Positions 28,077-36,952 of a stretch of 64,000 nt of DNA are shown piece by piece. The position numbers and the translations under genes were made by a program. The notes under the pieces are model-generated. The model was not told the DNA's origin. It searched no databases and saw only the letters and a list, made by a program, of their open reading frames with translations. Source of the stretch: Coxiellaceae bacterium (GTDB taxonomy: Bacteria > Pseudomonadota > Gammaproteobacteria > Coxiellales > Coxiellaceae); assembly GCA_029212885.1 (NCBI GenBank), contig JARGPC010000001.1:450068-514067 (forward strand), in the 5' to 3' direction. Numbering within the stretch: position 1 is the stretch's first letter; each line of letters begins with the position of its first letter.

Positions 28077-28388
28077 CTAAGCGGGCACAGATAATGAAAG
28101 TTTATCCAATAACTGCACAGTTGCTATGATATTATCCTTTAGCAACCTAAGATTGTTGACTACTTTTGCACGATACTCATGCTCTAATTGATGCTTACGT
28201 TGATCGATTTCGCTCGTGATATATCCATTCATATAGATATAATATGAAAACAACACGATTGCACCACCGTGCTTAATTGCTTCACGCACCATTTCAATAC
28301 TATTAGTTCGTAGCAAATCACCATATAAATAAATCGAGCGAAATGCTAACAGAACGCCATATATAAATCGCTCACTGGTTTTTATCAC
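28077..28388 (-). CDS. Small orphan protein coupled to an upstream micro-ORF
   Basis: A 103-residue product from a GTG at 28388, with a mildly hydrophobic N-terminal half (FIYGVLLAFRSIYLYG, GGAIVLFSYYIYMNGY) and a charged helical C-terminal half (KHQLEHEYRAKVVNNLRLL). It may associate with the membrane. No family is recognised. The GTG overlaps the TGA of a 36-residue ORF (GTGA), which supports translation by coupling, since the GTG itself lacks a well-spaced Shine-Dalgarno. Confidence 0.5.
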   Translation of the reverse strand: MIKTSERFIYGVLLAFRSIYLYGDLLRTNSIEMVREAIKHGGAIVLFSYYIYMNGYITSEIDQRKHQLEHEYRAKVVNNLRLLKDNIIATVQLLDKLSLSVPA

Positions 28389-28495
28389 CCACCTAGTGGT
28401 GCATTGAAAATATTTCTGACGATCCGCATCAGGTGACTCACCGCCTTTTTTATTCGTTTATATGCTAAGTCACGTTTTAACTCATCGGTTTCCAT
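28385..28495 (-). CDS. Micro-ORF, 36 residues, basic helical peptide
   Basis: ATG at 28495 with GGAG five bases upstream (TGTGGAGTGCTA before ATG), ending in TGA that overlaps the next GTG by four bases. The peptide starts METDELKRDLAYKRIKKAV, continues SHLMRIVRNIFNAPLGG, and would form a basic amphipathic helix. It is too short to name. Possible roles are a leader peptide controlling the next gene or one half of a small two-gene module. Support comes from the ribosome-binding site and the exact coupling. Confidence 0.5.
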   Translation of the reverse strand: METDELKRDLAYKRIKKAVSHLMRIVRNIFNAPLGG

Positions 28496-28640
28496 TAGCA
28501 CTCCACAAACTGTCCGTAGCGAGCAATACTATCAATCTAAATAATATCGCCACAGTCATTTTAGAAATGATCTACTGCTATCACACAGCCTATCTTATGA
28601 TTATGGAATTGTGACCGGCCAATCGAAAAGGAAATAAATC

Positions 28641-29489
28641 ATGAGATTATTAACCACCCCTATGAGCCACCTAATAAATACAGCTAAAATCCCCTGCCTT
28701 TCTGCAAAAACAAAATTAACCATTGGCAATATACTTGCCTGCCTTGGCGCGCTCTCTGTTATTGGTGGTACATCAATTTTCCTCAGTGAAATAACTGGCA
28801 ACCACCCCAAGGCTTCACACCTGTGGTCCAGTGATGGACTTAGCATTGGCGGCGCCAGTATTATTGTTATTGGTGCATTATTGCAACACCTAGGTCTCAG
28901 CCAATTAACACTGCATCTCACCAATAGAATTAATTCCGGCAGTAACACACCAAGTAGCAGCGCGCCGTGCTTTACTTCAAGACAACTGCGCTGGACAGCT
29001 ACTATCAATGTTTTTCTATCCGCTTTAAGCTATACGATTCCATACTACTTACAAGATAAAATATTCATTAACAAGCCGGATAAAACCAAAGGCACTACCA
29101 TCACGCCACTTACTATTGCTTCATACCCAGTTACACTGCTATTTTTAGCCGCCTACCTTGCCTGCTTTAAACTAGCATACAATAGCAAGGTATATGAAAC
29201 AGAGAACAAAACCTCATTAACATCTCAGGCACCAGCCAACCCTACCACATACCAACCCCTCGAGTCAGGACCTCAAGATATTCATTTCGAAGCCGACCAA
29301 AAGAACTATGACTCTGATACCTACAGCACACAAAGCGCCAGTAAAGAAAACACGCTCCCAATAAGAACTCCTTCCGTTGACACAACTAACAGCACCTGTG
29401 CGGCTACTGATGAGCATCATCATAATACTTATCAAACTGAAGACTACAACAGCTCAGACTCTGACGGCAGTCTTTTTAATTATTCATGA
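28641..29489 (+). CDS. Orphan membrane protein with long Ser/Thr/Asp-rich tail
   Basis: A 282-residue protein with four likely membrane segments: IGNILACLGALSVIGGTSI, LSIGGASIIVIGALLQHLG, TATINVFLSALSYTIPYYL and TIASYPVTLLFLAAYLACF. A cytoplasmic or lumenal tail of about 85 residues follows, rich in Ser, Thr, Asp and Asn and ending DYNSSDSDGSLFNYS. AAAGGA precedes the ATG with suitable spacing. The family is not recognised. Membrane proteins of this kind occur among effectors of intracellular bacteria, but the sequence does not prove secretion. It is convergent with the 1214-residue orphan, nine bases apart. Confidence 0.65.
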   Translation: MRLLTTPMSHLINTAKIPCLSAKTKLTIGNILACLGALSVIGGTSIFLSEITGNHPKASHLWSSDGLSIGGASIIVIGALLQHLGLSQLTLHLTNRINSGSNTPSSSAPCFTSRQLRWTATINVFLSALSYTIPYYLQDKIFINKPDKTKGTTITPLTIASYPVTLLFLAAYLACFKLAYNSKVYETENKTSLTSQAPANPTTYQPLESGPQDIHFEADQKNYDSDTYSTQSASKENTLPIRTPSVDTTNSTCAATDEHHHNTYQTEDYNSSDSDGSLFNYS

Positions 29490-29498
29490 CAGCTCACA

Positions 29499-32400
29499 CT
29501 AAGACACCACCATAATCGGTGTCTCCACTGTCGCGTTAAGGTTTTGCTTAAACTCAGCAACGAACTTTGCAAGTGGCTTTTGTGTAGCTGTACTAATGCA
29601 GCCACAACACTTGCTACCAAATAATCGAGTGACACTTCTTAAACTGCGTATTGGAATAGTGGTTCCATTTATATCTTGCCTATCACCATGCCGATGGCGA
29701 CTAAAATGAAACCCGCTAAGCTCTACTAGCCTACCTTCAGCATTCATTAATGTGACATCATATTCCCTACCATCAATATCATGCAACTGCTGCAAACAAG
29801 CACTCAACGAGAGTGAGGCGCTGGAGATCGTTTCTAATGCCGTATAAATCATCTCTACTTTTTTCATACCTAACGTTACATAATTATCACGAGCAATATC
29901 AGCAATAGTAACATCAGCTTTATTGCGACAATTAAAACTCTGATATTCACTCACCAATTGCATCAACCGCTGCTCCAATTGGCAATATGCTGCACTTTCA
30001 AATAGCGACCTTAACTCGCTACGTTGATTGATTATTGTTGCTTTAAGTGTTCTAAATTTTTCTATTGTTAACTTATTAAAATCACACTTTTTTAAAACAG
30101 CTGGGGCCGCTATCTTGGCATTAGTCGCTCCAACAGCACTTGATCGCTTTCTACCAACTTGTTTAATATAGCCCTGTTGACGAGCATCCTTTAATTGCTG
30201 CCATGTTTTTTTATGTGTTCTAGGGGTGTAACCCAACCTAGCTTTAATGTTTCTCACCTGCTCCTCTGCAACACCGATCGTATTGCCCATTGCTATGTAT
30301 AACTCTTGATAGCGCAAGCCTGTGATCGTGTGCAATGCGTTATTCGAATGCTTAAACGGTTGCATCGCTAAACGTTGCATATTTTCTCGAATAAGATTCA
30401 TCTTCGCAATGGTTTCAGTCGTTGCATCAAATAAGTCACTGCGCTCATCAATGACACCGTCCACCCCAGGCAAAGCTAATGGATGATCGATTTGCAATAT
30501 ACCATCCACTTCCGCCCAGTCTAATGGATACTTACCTTGTTCAATAGGGTGATTAGCAGCATTTACTGTTTCAATAAAACGAACACGTCGACGCAGTTGC
30601 ATTTCTATCACTTTAGACAAGTCATAAAATACATATTGCAAACCGAGCACTCTTAGCCATTGCTCTTCGCTATCAGTCGGCGCTAATGTCAATTCCGTAT
30701 TGAAATATGACTCTAGCTGCGCCAACGATTCCGCAACACCAAATAACTCTTGATTAAATAGTTCACCACCGATACGTAGCGCAAAACTACGCAAGATTCT
30801 TTTATCATCATCACTCGACTCATCCAATGCTAAATACGTTCTGAGCTGATCGCCAGCATTAAAACCAGAAAAAATTCGAGAAATACGAGTCGGATCTTTA
30901 TTGGTCACTAACGACATAAATGCCGCCCTAATAGCAGCAACACTTATACCTTGATCACCATAGCCTGCTAACTTAGCCTCACCTCTAGTGAGCTGATGCT
31001 CTACTGGAATAGCTTGCATTACTGGCCTTTCACTCCGGCCGCTAATGTCAAATGTTCTCGATAATAATGAATGAAACGTCAGCTGCCTAGTCGTAATTAC
31101 CTCAAGCATATCGTGTGACTCACCTACGCAATTATTATTCTGCAGCTCAATAGCATCAACCGTATATACTACCTGCTCAGTGCCTCCATCAAGTAGCTGC
31201 CACTCTTCTGTTGTTTGACCAGAAACATCTGTAGCTACAAATTTCAATGTAAAATTTCGAGGCTGCTTCAACAACAATTCAGATAACCTACCTCGCTCAT
31301 AGAGTGAACTAATCAACCCACTGCCCCTCACTTTCAAACAATTAATTATTAACGGATAAAAATTGGCAGCATTTTTGATTATCCCACCAACAGTGTTATA
31401 CCCTGGCGCACGCACCTGCTTGGCATTGCGCATCACATGGTAATTATTCTGCTTATTAACAGAGTTGACATTTGCTTCTTGCAGCATAATCCGTAAGGGC
31501 GGTTTTTTTTCTTGTATTAAGCTAGATCCACGCAAATCATTATAGGCTGCCAATGTTCTAATCGCTCTTTCATTACGTCGCCTTAGACTTTGCCTTACTT
31601 TACGCATAGCTCTGCTGAATTCACTTTCACTATTTGCAATAACGCCAAATATTTTGGCCTCTGGCTCACCATCATGTTTAGACAGTGAGTTTTCTGCTGA
31701 TAAAACATGTGCCGGCATGGGCGTGGAGCTTGGCGTAACCGCCCTACTCTCAGCCTGTTCGTTTATAACTTTCTGAACGGGTTGAGCATCCAATGCTAAA
31801 CGGCGGCGTTCAGAAACTGCTGCCAATAATGTTGCAAATCCCGCCTGCTTACTCTTAGCAAGTATGAGCCAACTCGACAAATCATGTGATATCACCGCAG
31901 ATGTTTCGTGGTCTAGTACAATTTGTTGTTTAAATATATCTATCACAGGTCGTGATACCGCAACATGGCTAAATAGACCATCATTATAACTAGGTACCCG
32001 TACATGACTTGCCTGACTATAATACTGAGCAACCACTTCACGACAAACATCATAACCATCATTATGCAGTACCTGTGCGAACATTTCGTTAGCATCAGCA
32101 CGCTCTTCCAGCAACTGAACTGCATACGCATTTGCTTTAGCTTGCTGTGGCAATGTTAATGGACGTGGATCAATCAACATCACCTGCTGCTTTGCACGGT
32201 AGTATTTTTCTTCCATCCATAGCACCAAACGAAAAGCATATTGCCTATAAGGCACGCCTAATATTTTCTCCATTTCACTGAGCACATTGCGAAGGCGATT
32301 CGCACCACTTTTCAATAATAATTGTTTGCACTTAAGCAATGCCTTGTGATTTATAAGCTTAGATAAATACACATGATGCCTATGCTGCTGACCATGTAAT

Positions 32401-33143
32401 TGAAATATTTCGGGCAAATTTTCAGGCAATGTTTTTCGCTTCCCTGCATTATAGGCCTCTACTTGTGCGACATATTGCGCTCTTAGCGCCTTGCTCACCA
32501 TATGAAGTGCATGGCCAGCATAGACAATGCCATGCATGATAAATGCATCTCTTATGATTTTTTCTATTACACTAACCGCAGGCAAATTTGTCATTATGCC
32601 GTTCAAATCACTTTCCGCCCTATCTTGCGCCTCTCTAACTGCCTGACTTTCTGTAAAGCTACAATCAACAAAATATTGTATTTCGGTATCATGCTGCTGC
32701 CGGTATTTCGCGCGAATCTGTGGTACGACTATAATATCCGGGTCATCCATAAATCTTACTCTGCTTTTACTGCGGCTTCTGCTGCGGCTTCTAATTCTCG
32801 CAAGGTCTCTACCGTTTAAGCCTCTGCTACGGATACGACCTCGAGCCTCGTCTTTTGTTTCATCTCGCGAACGATTCGTATCAACAATCACCGGGGGCTG
32901 CTGCGTCATCGCCGTAGGTGAAGGCTGTTGCTTGCGACTGACTTCAGTTCCTACTGTTGTCGGTGAAACGTTTTGGCGAATGATAGGTGATATTTCACCA
33001 TCTGGCTCTGATGAACCACTACTCGAACTGCTTGCCGATGAACTTCGACGCTTAAAAAAGCCCGTGAACCTATTCCAAGTAGAAGGCGAAGTGGACTCCG
33101 CCCTTTGCTCTGCAGGATTTTGATTTGAATTCCTATCTCTCAT
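29499..33143 (-). CDS. Giant orphan protein (1214 residues) with RS-like N-terminus, candidate effector
   Basis: The N-terminal 130 residues are low-complexity: FFKRRSSSASSSSSGSS at about 29-45, a proline/serine region, then RSRGL and RSRSRSRSKSR at 118-128, which resembles the RS domain of eukaryotic splicing factors. The rest is a large, mostly helical region of unknown fold. Residues 549-569 (PLRIMLQEAN...NNYH) match a segment of the 794-residue orphan at 15044. The ATG at 33143 has a GGGGGGTGAGTG leader. No signal peptide or membrane segment is seen. RS stretches can direct nuclear import and SRPK phosphorylation in eukaryotes, so a host nuclear target is a plausible inference. No catalytic motif is recognised. 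Confidence 0.65.
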   Translation of the reverse strand: MRDRNSNQNPAEQRAESTSPSTWNRFTGFFKRRSSSASSSSSGSSEPDGEISPIIRQNVSPTTVGTEVSRKQQPSPTAMTQQPPVIVDTNRSRDETKDEARGRIRSRGLNGRDLARIRSRSRSRSKSRVRFMDDPDIIVVPQIRAKYRQQHDTEIQYFVDCSFTESQAVREAQDRAESDLNGIMTNLPAVSVIEKIIRDAFIMHGIVYAGHALHMVSKALRAQYVAQVEAYNAGKRKTLPENLPEIFQLHGQQHRHHVYLSKLINHKALLKCKQLLLKSGANRLRNVLSEMEKILGVPYRQYAFRLVLWMEEKYYRAKQQVMLIDPRPLTLPQQAKANAYAVQLLEERADANEMFAQVLHNDGYDVCREVVAQYYSQASHVRVPSYNDGLFSHVAVSRPVIDIFKQQIVLDHETSAVISHDLSSWLILAKSKQAGFATLLAAVSERRRLALDAQPVQKVINEQAESRAVTPSSTPMPAHVLSAENSLSKHDGEPEAKIFGVIANSESEFSRAMRKVRQSLRRRNERAIRTLAAYNDLRGSSLIQEKKPPLRIMLQEANVNSVNKQNNYHVMRNAKQVRAPGYNTVGGIIKNAANFYPLIINCLKVRGSGLISSLYERGRLSELLLKQPRNFTLKFVATDVSGQTTEEWQLLDGGTEQVVYTVDAIELQNNNCVGESHDMLEVITTRQLTFHSLLSRTFDISGRSERPVMQAIPVEHQLTRGEAKLAGYGDQGISVAAIRAAFMSLVTNKDPTRISRIFSGFNAGDQLRTYLALDESSDDDKRILRSFALRIGGELFNQELFGVAESLAQLESYFNTELTLAPTDSEEQWLRVLGLQYVFYDLSKVIEMQLRRRVRFIETVNAANHPIEQGKYPLDWAEVDGILQIDHPLALPGVDGVIDERSDLFDATTETIAKMNLIRENMQRLAMQPFKHSNNALHTITGLRYQELYIAMGNTIGVAEEQVRNIKARLGYTPRTHKKTWQQLKDARQQGYIKQVGRKRSSAVGATNAKIAAPAVLKKCDFNKLTIEKFRTLKATIINQRSELRSLFESAAYCQLEQRLMQLVSEYQSFNCRNKADVTIADIARDNYVTLGMKKVEMIYTALETISSASLSLSACLQQLHDIDGREYDVTLMNAEGRLVELSGFHFSRHRHGDRQDINGTTIPIRSLRSVTRLFGSKCCGCISTATQKPLAKFVAEFKQNLNATVETPIMVVS

Positions 33144-33445
33144 CACTCACCCCCCGTTTTACTGTTTACGTATATGCGCGGATGACCCGAACACACACGG
33201 ACATTTATACGGACACACTGAAGAAGAAAGGCACCAATACGGCATGCTAGAACTTAGCTCTTGGCGCTCACGCGACTGCTCCTACAGTCATTTCACTCGG
33301 GCGAGGTTACTAGTTTTCTACCTCAATAACATTTTATGCTAACAGAAAAAAATTTACTTGTCTTCGAAAGAAACACAAAAACGTTTTGTTAACCGGGTTA
33401 ACAAGAGTTATATTGAATATCTAAAAACATATTTTATAAATAGTA
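33144..33445. other. Gene-free leader region upstream of the RS-like orphan
   Basis: Apart from the purine-rich ribosome-binding site next to 33143, the stretch holds a short direct repeat ACGGACA (33197 and 33209) and an A-rich run near 33345. No convincing promoter, terminator or small gene was seen. It separates two minus-strand genes. Confidence 0.35.
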
Positions 33446-35215
33446 CTACAGGATCTGCTGCAGTTTTTGATTTAATTGGCCATCTGCATATACCCATACC
33501 GCATGACTACCACAAACAAATTGCTGCTGCGGCTGACCAAACTGATGGCGCACCGTATTAGCATCCACCACATCATCACCAAACACCAGATAATTAAAAT
33601 CTAGCTGACGAAACGGCGGCAATGCATTCAACCAATACTCAGTTAAGATGGCGTGATCAGCCGCCGTGCTCGGAAACGGATTTCGCCGTATTACAACCGT
33701 GCGCATACCGCGCTGGCTAAACATATTGATTGGCTTCGATTGCCAATAAGACACCAAACCACTGCGCAAGTGGTATTGATCCTTATTACCATCCAAGCAC
33801 TTAGCCAACGGCATATAATAGTGCAACCGATTGGCTCGATTAAAGGACGGCGTTAACCAAAACACTAAAGTCGTAACAAGAATAACGACCAACACAACAA
33901 ACCAACGATTAGCCACATAGTGATAGAGCGACTTACTATTGCTTAACATCAACGGTAAAATGACAAACAATGGAAATAACAGCATGGCCTGGAAGTGCCG
34001 AAGCTGATCCGAAAAAACGCCACCAAAATCAAAATCAAAAAAAACTGATGTGATAAAGCAAATAGCAAAACTGATAACAGCAAAGTACGTCAGCATAAAA
34101 TCAATCTGCTGATGCAGCGTTAGCAACTCGCGTTTAATCTTCGGCAAGCGATACACACGAATTATCGACACCAAACAGCAAACCATTACCATGGCATATA
34201 CCACAGCAATCATTGAATTTGCCCGAATAAAAACTCCCATCGCATGTAAATAGCTAACCACATAAGATTTAGAATGCACATAAAAGGGCGTGCCTTGAAA
34301 AGCCGATAATACCAATCCCGCTAGCAGCAAAGCCAATAACGCAACAATAATCACATAAACCCCGCGCTTACCCCAGCGCAAGGGCTTATTGATCTGCCGA
34401 GCATAAATAGCTGCAAAAATAAGTAGCGGGCCAATAAGCGCCACACCGCGGTGATTGAAAAACTTACGATCAAACTGCATAGGGAACAAATAAAACACTG
34501 CCATCGCCAATATAATAGCTAACGCCAAGCACAACGATAGTTTTTTTAAGCGCTGCTGATCAATCACTCCAATGCAACTGGATAAAAACAGCACGGCAAA
34601 CAAAGGCGCAATAAAGCTAGTGAAATAAATAATATCGGAAATGACCGACACCACGACCAAAGCCGTTAATGCTACTAAATACCACACTTTAGGCTGCAAT
34701 ATATATGAACAACAACACCACAGCGATAACAGTACAACAATCAACAAACCTACATGGAAACCTGCCACAACCGTGGGTAATAGCTCATTTCCAAGATAAC
34801 CAAAGCACAATAAACTCAAACTGATCAATGCTGACAATAAAAATAATGGTGACTTCGGCCTTTCGCTCAGCGACTTAAACAGTGAAATAGTCCAAGCATA
34901 AAGCGCAGTTTGCAATATCGCAAATCCCGTCATTGCCTGCATGGCATTTGAAGTCAATAAACGTGACACACTATATAAAAAAAAGTCCGGCACCAGAAAA
35001 GTCATATCCGAACCATGTATTGCACGCCAGGGGTAATGCTGCTGAAATATATACTTGAATAGTGTCGGCACAAATAAAGCATCAGCGTTGTACAGAAGGT
35101 CATTATGCGAAGGCTGAGAATAATAAGCGACTACGCTGTAAACAGCGAAAGCCACCGCTGCCCACAACAACAGCCAAAACCAATCTGTTAGTGCATTTGC
35201 CTTTCCGTATCGCAT
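33446..35215 (-). CDS. Polytopic membrane protein, GT-C glycosyltransferase-like
   Basis: A 589-residue protein with about eleven to thirteen hydrophobic segments in the first 480 residues and a soluble C-terminal domain of about 110 residues. A short first outer loop after TM1 contains HNDLLYNADALFVP, the place where GT-C glycosyltransferases hold acidic catalytic residues. This layout suggests a lipid-sugar-dependent glycosyltransferase acting on the periplasmic side, but no family motif is decisive. The ATG at 35215 is preferred over a GTG at 35227. It stands alone between the RS-like orphan and hpf. Confidence 0.6.
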   Translation of the reverse strand: MRYGKANALTDWFWLLLWAAVAFAVYSVVAYYSQPSHNDLLYNADALFVPTLFKYIFQQHYPWRAIHGSDMTFLVPDFFLYSVSRLLTSNAMQAMTGFAILQTALYAWTISLFKSLSERPKSPLFLLSALISLSLLCFGYLGNELLPTVVAGFHVGLLIVVLLSLWCCCSYILQPKVWYLVALTALVVVSVISDIIYFTSFIAPLFAVLFLSSCIGVIDQQRLKKLSLCLALAIILAMAVFYLFPMQFDRKFFNHRGVALIGPLLIFAAIYARQINKPLRWGKRGVYVIIVALLALLLAGLVLSAFQGTPFYVHSKSYVVSYLHAMGVFIRANSMIAVVYAMVMVCCLVSIIRVYRLPKIKRELLTLHQQIDFMLTYFAVISFAICFITSVFFDFDFGGVFSDQLRHFQAMLLFPLFVILPLMLSNSKSLYHYVANRWFVVLVVILVTTLVFWLTPSFNRANRLHYYMPLAKCLDGNKDQYHLRSGLVSYWQSKPINMFSQRGMRTVVIRRNPFPSTAADHAILTEYWLNALPPFRQLDFNYLVFGDDVVDANTVRHQFGQPQQQFVCGSHAVWVYADGQLNQKLQQIL

Positions 35216-35432
35216 GTAAATCACCACTTCTACATTTAGCGGTGATCATAACGAAGGCGCCTAGCTAACGCAACTCCATACCATCTGCAACGGTTTTATG
35301 CTGCACTTCTCTCCTCCACGTAACTACCTGTTCTCAAATATTTATACGCTCAACCGCAGAAGTGCAACCTTGGCCACATAAAAAAATCAACAACTGAACC
35401 TTAATACTAAGGCTTATTTAGCGATTGTGGCG

Positions 35433-35438
35433 TATAAT
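35433..35438 (+). promoter_or_regulatory. Candidate -10 box upstream of the HPF-CSD gene
   Basis: A perfect TATAAT lies 120 bases before the ATG at 35558, in a 342-bp gene-free stretch (35216-35557). No good -35 is found 16-18 bases upstream. The leader is long enough to hold regulation. Nothing else was recognised in this stretch. Confidence 0.4.
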
Positions 35439-35557
35439 ATAGTGTACAGATGCCATATATGATGTTAGATCCAAGGGATCTTGGAATGTAACAACCGCAG
35501 TGAAGCCGCTCATCATTAGTCGACATCTTGATTCAAATCAAGAACTAAGGAGGCCCC

Positions 35558-36094
35558 ATGGTCAGTATTCCTTTACAAGTAACTATTCGCGATATACCTC
35601 AATCTGATAATGTTGAAACCCGCATTCACGAAAAAGCTGAAAAATTAGAGCAATTTTGTAGTCAAATCATCAGCTGTCATGTCGTGGCTGAATACAGCAA
35701 AAATCACCAAAATCACGACAAAGTATATTGCGTGCGCATTAACCTAAACATACCAGGAAAGCAGTTGGTCGATCAAAAAGAAGACACCAACCTCTATGTC
35801 GCCATTGCCGATGCATTTGATTGCATTGTGCGTCAACTAACTGAGTACAACCACCGCCGACAGGGCGATGTAAAAACTCACGCCACTGTTATTCATGGTC
35901 AAGTGGTACGGAAATTTGATGATCGCGACTTTGGCTTTATCGAAGGCCGTGATGGTGAAGAGTACTACTTCAATGCCGACAGCGTGTTACACCCATCTTT
36001 TGCCAAACTCAATATTGGCAGTGACGTGCATTTTATCGTGCATATCGGCAATGAAGGCCGACAAGCCCACCGCGTTACCTCTGGGCATCACTAG
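35558..36094 (+). CDS. HPF/RaiA-type ribosome hibernation factor fused to a cold-shock domain
   Basis: The 178-residue protein has two parts. Residues 1-105 form an HPF/RaiA (S30AE) domain (VTIRDIPQSDNVETRIHEKA, AIADAFDCIVRQLTEY). Residues 110-175 form a cold-shock-like beta-barrel with the RNP-1-like DRDFGFIEGRDGEEYYFNAD (DFGFIE, EYYFN). Such proteins bind the 30S decoding site and may contact RNA through the second domain. A strong AAGGAGG with CCCC spacer precedes the ATG. The stop is 20 bp inside the convergent PEBP gene. A role in stationary phase is inferred from the family. Confidence 0.9.
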   Translation: MVSIPLQVTIRDIPQSDNVETRIHEKAEKLEQFCSQIISCHVVAEYSKNHQNHDKVYCVRINLNIPGKQLVDQKEDTNLYVAIADAFDCIVRQLTEYNHRRQGDVKTHATVIHGQVVRKFDDRDFGFIEGRDGEEYYFNADSVLHPSFAKLNIGSDVHFIVHIGNEGRQAHRVTSGHH

Positions 36095-36602
36095 AAAATT
36101 TACCGCCAAGCCGAGCCACGCCAACCACGTGGTTTCGCATGGCGCGTATTAATGACTGAGCCGTTATCGTATCTTTAAACGCTAATTTTTTATCCAACGC
36201 ATACAAACGTAATACATAATGATGCTGACCTTGCGGTGGGCATGGCCCCTTGTAGTCAGCCTTGCCCCAGCTGTTCTTTGCCACTTCAACACCATCAGGC
36301 AAGCCTGACAGATGGGCAGTAAAACGCCCTTGCCCTGGATTGATATTAAACAAAGCCCAATGATACCAAGTCCCATTAGGCGCATCTGGATCATCCATTA
36401 CTAACGCTAAAGAACGCGCCGATTTCGGCACACCACTCCAGTGCACAGGTAGCGAATAATCTTTACCTTTGCAGGTATACAAAGCAGGGATCGCCGTACC
36501 GTCTTTAAAGGCCGCACTGTATAAATTAAAATCTTGCGCTTGCGCCGTATCAGCCTGCCCGTGCGACATTAGAAATGCTAAAAACGTAAGCATCTTAACC
36601 AT
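36075..36602 (-). CDS. YbhB/YbcL family PEBP-like protein, exported
   Basis: A 175-residue protein of the phosphatidylethanolamine-binding (Raf kinase inhibitor-like) family. It has the signatures LVMDDPDAPNGTWYHWALFNI (in parts: DDPDAPNGTW, HWALFNI) and YKGPCPPQGQHHYVLRLYALD (GPCPPQG, HHYVLRLYAL). A signal peptide MVKMLTFLAFLMSHGQADTAQA points to the periplasm. The ATG at 36602 has AAGGAG upstream; a longer form from 36656 would hide the signal peptide. The role in bacteria is unclear. It overlaps the hpf gene tail-to-tail by 20 bp. Confidence 0.92.
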   Translation of the reverse strand: MVKMLTFLAFLMSHGQADTAQAQDFNLYSAAFKDGTAIPALYTCKGKDYSLPVHWSGVPKSARSLALVMDDPDAPNGTWYHWALFNINPGQGRFTAHLSGLPDGVEVAKNSWGKADYKGPCPPQGQHHYVLRLYALDKKLAFKDTITAQSLIRAMRNHVVGVARLGGKFSSDAQR

Positions 36603-36688
36603 AGCTTTCACTCCTTCCCTGGATTTGCTTATCCATTCTACGCCGGATCGCCGCAAAACACCAAACCGGCAGGACGAACTGAATACAC

Positions 36689-36775
36689 TTCGGTGCTAAG
36701 GTGGGCAGGGTGCCTATTTTACGGAAGTAAAGCGCAGGCGAGAGGAACGAGCCATGCCAACAATAAGGTTGCACG
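36689..36775 (-). repeat. Dispersed repeat, second copy of the 12153-12240 element
   Basis: Read on the minus strand, this stretch contains CATGGCTCG, then TTC, then CTGCGCTTTACTTCCGTAAAA, AGGCACCCT and CACCTT in the same order and spacing as 12176-12239. The intervening bases differ. It lies in the 350-bp gap between the PEBP gene and the DUF47 operon. No gene is seen in the gap; a promoter lies downstream at 36889. Confidence 0.65.
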
Positions 36776-36888
36776 CTCTGCGTGTACTCAGGTAAGGCCG
36801 GGGTCTCAGACCAACAAGGAATCTTGATGAAGTAAAAAAAGTACGCTGGCCACCAAGTTTACACCTATAGATAACCAACGAGTAACCC

Positions 36889-36918
36889 TTGCCGGTATGG
36901 CGCGGCATAGCTTATACT
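36889..36918 (+). promoter_or_regulatory. Promoter of the DUF47-cdd-punA-pit-traX operon
   Basis: TTGCCG (36889-36894) and TATACT (36913-36918) are 18 bases apart. A transcript would start near 36925, about 28 bases before the first ATG. The fit and position are good. Confidence 0.6.
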
Positions 36919-36952
36919 GCCGTTAATCCCAACACCAGTACAGGACAGCAAA

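Noticed and set aside
33358-33561. Plus-strand 67-codon frame
   Set aside because: It runs into the antisense strand of the membrane protein gene, has no ribosome-binding site and no protein-like composition.
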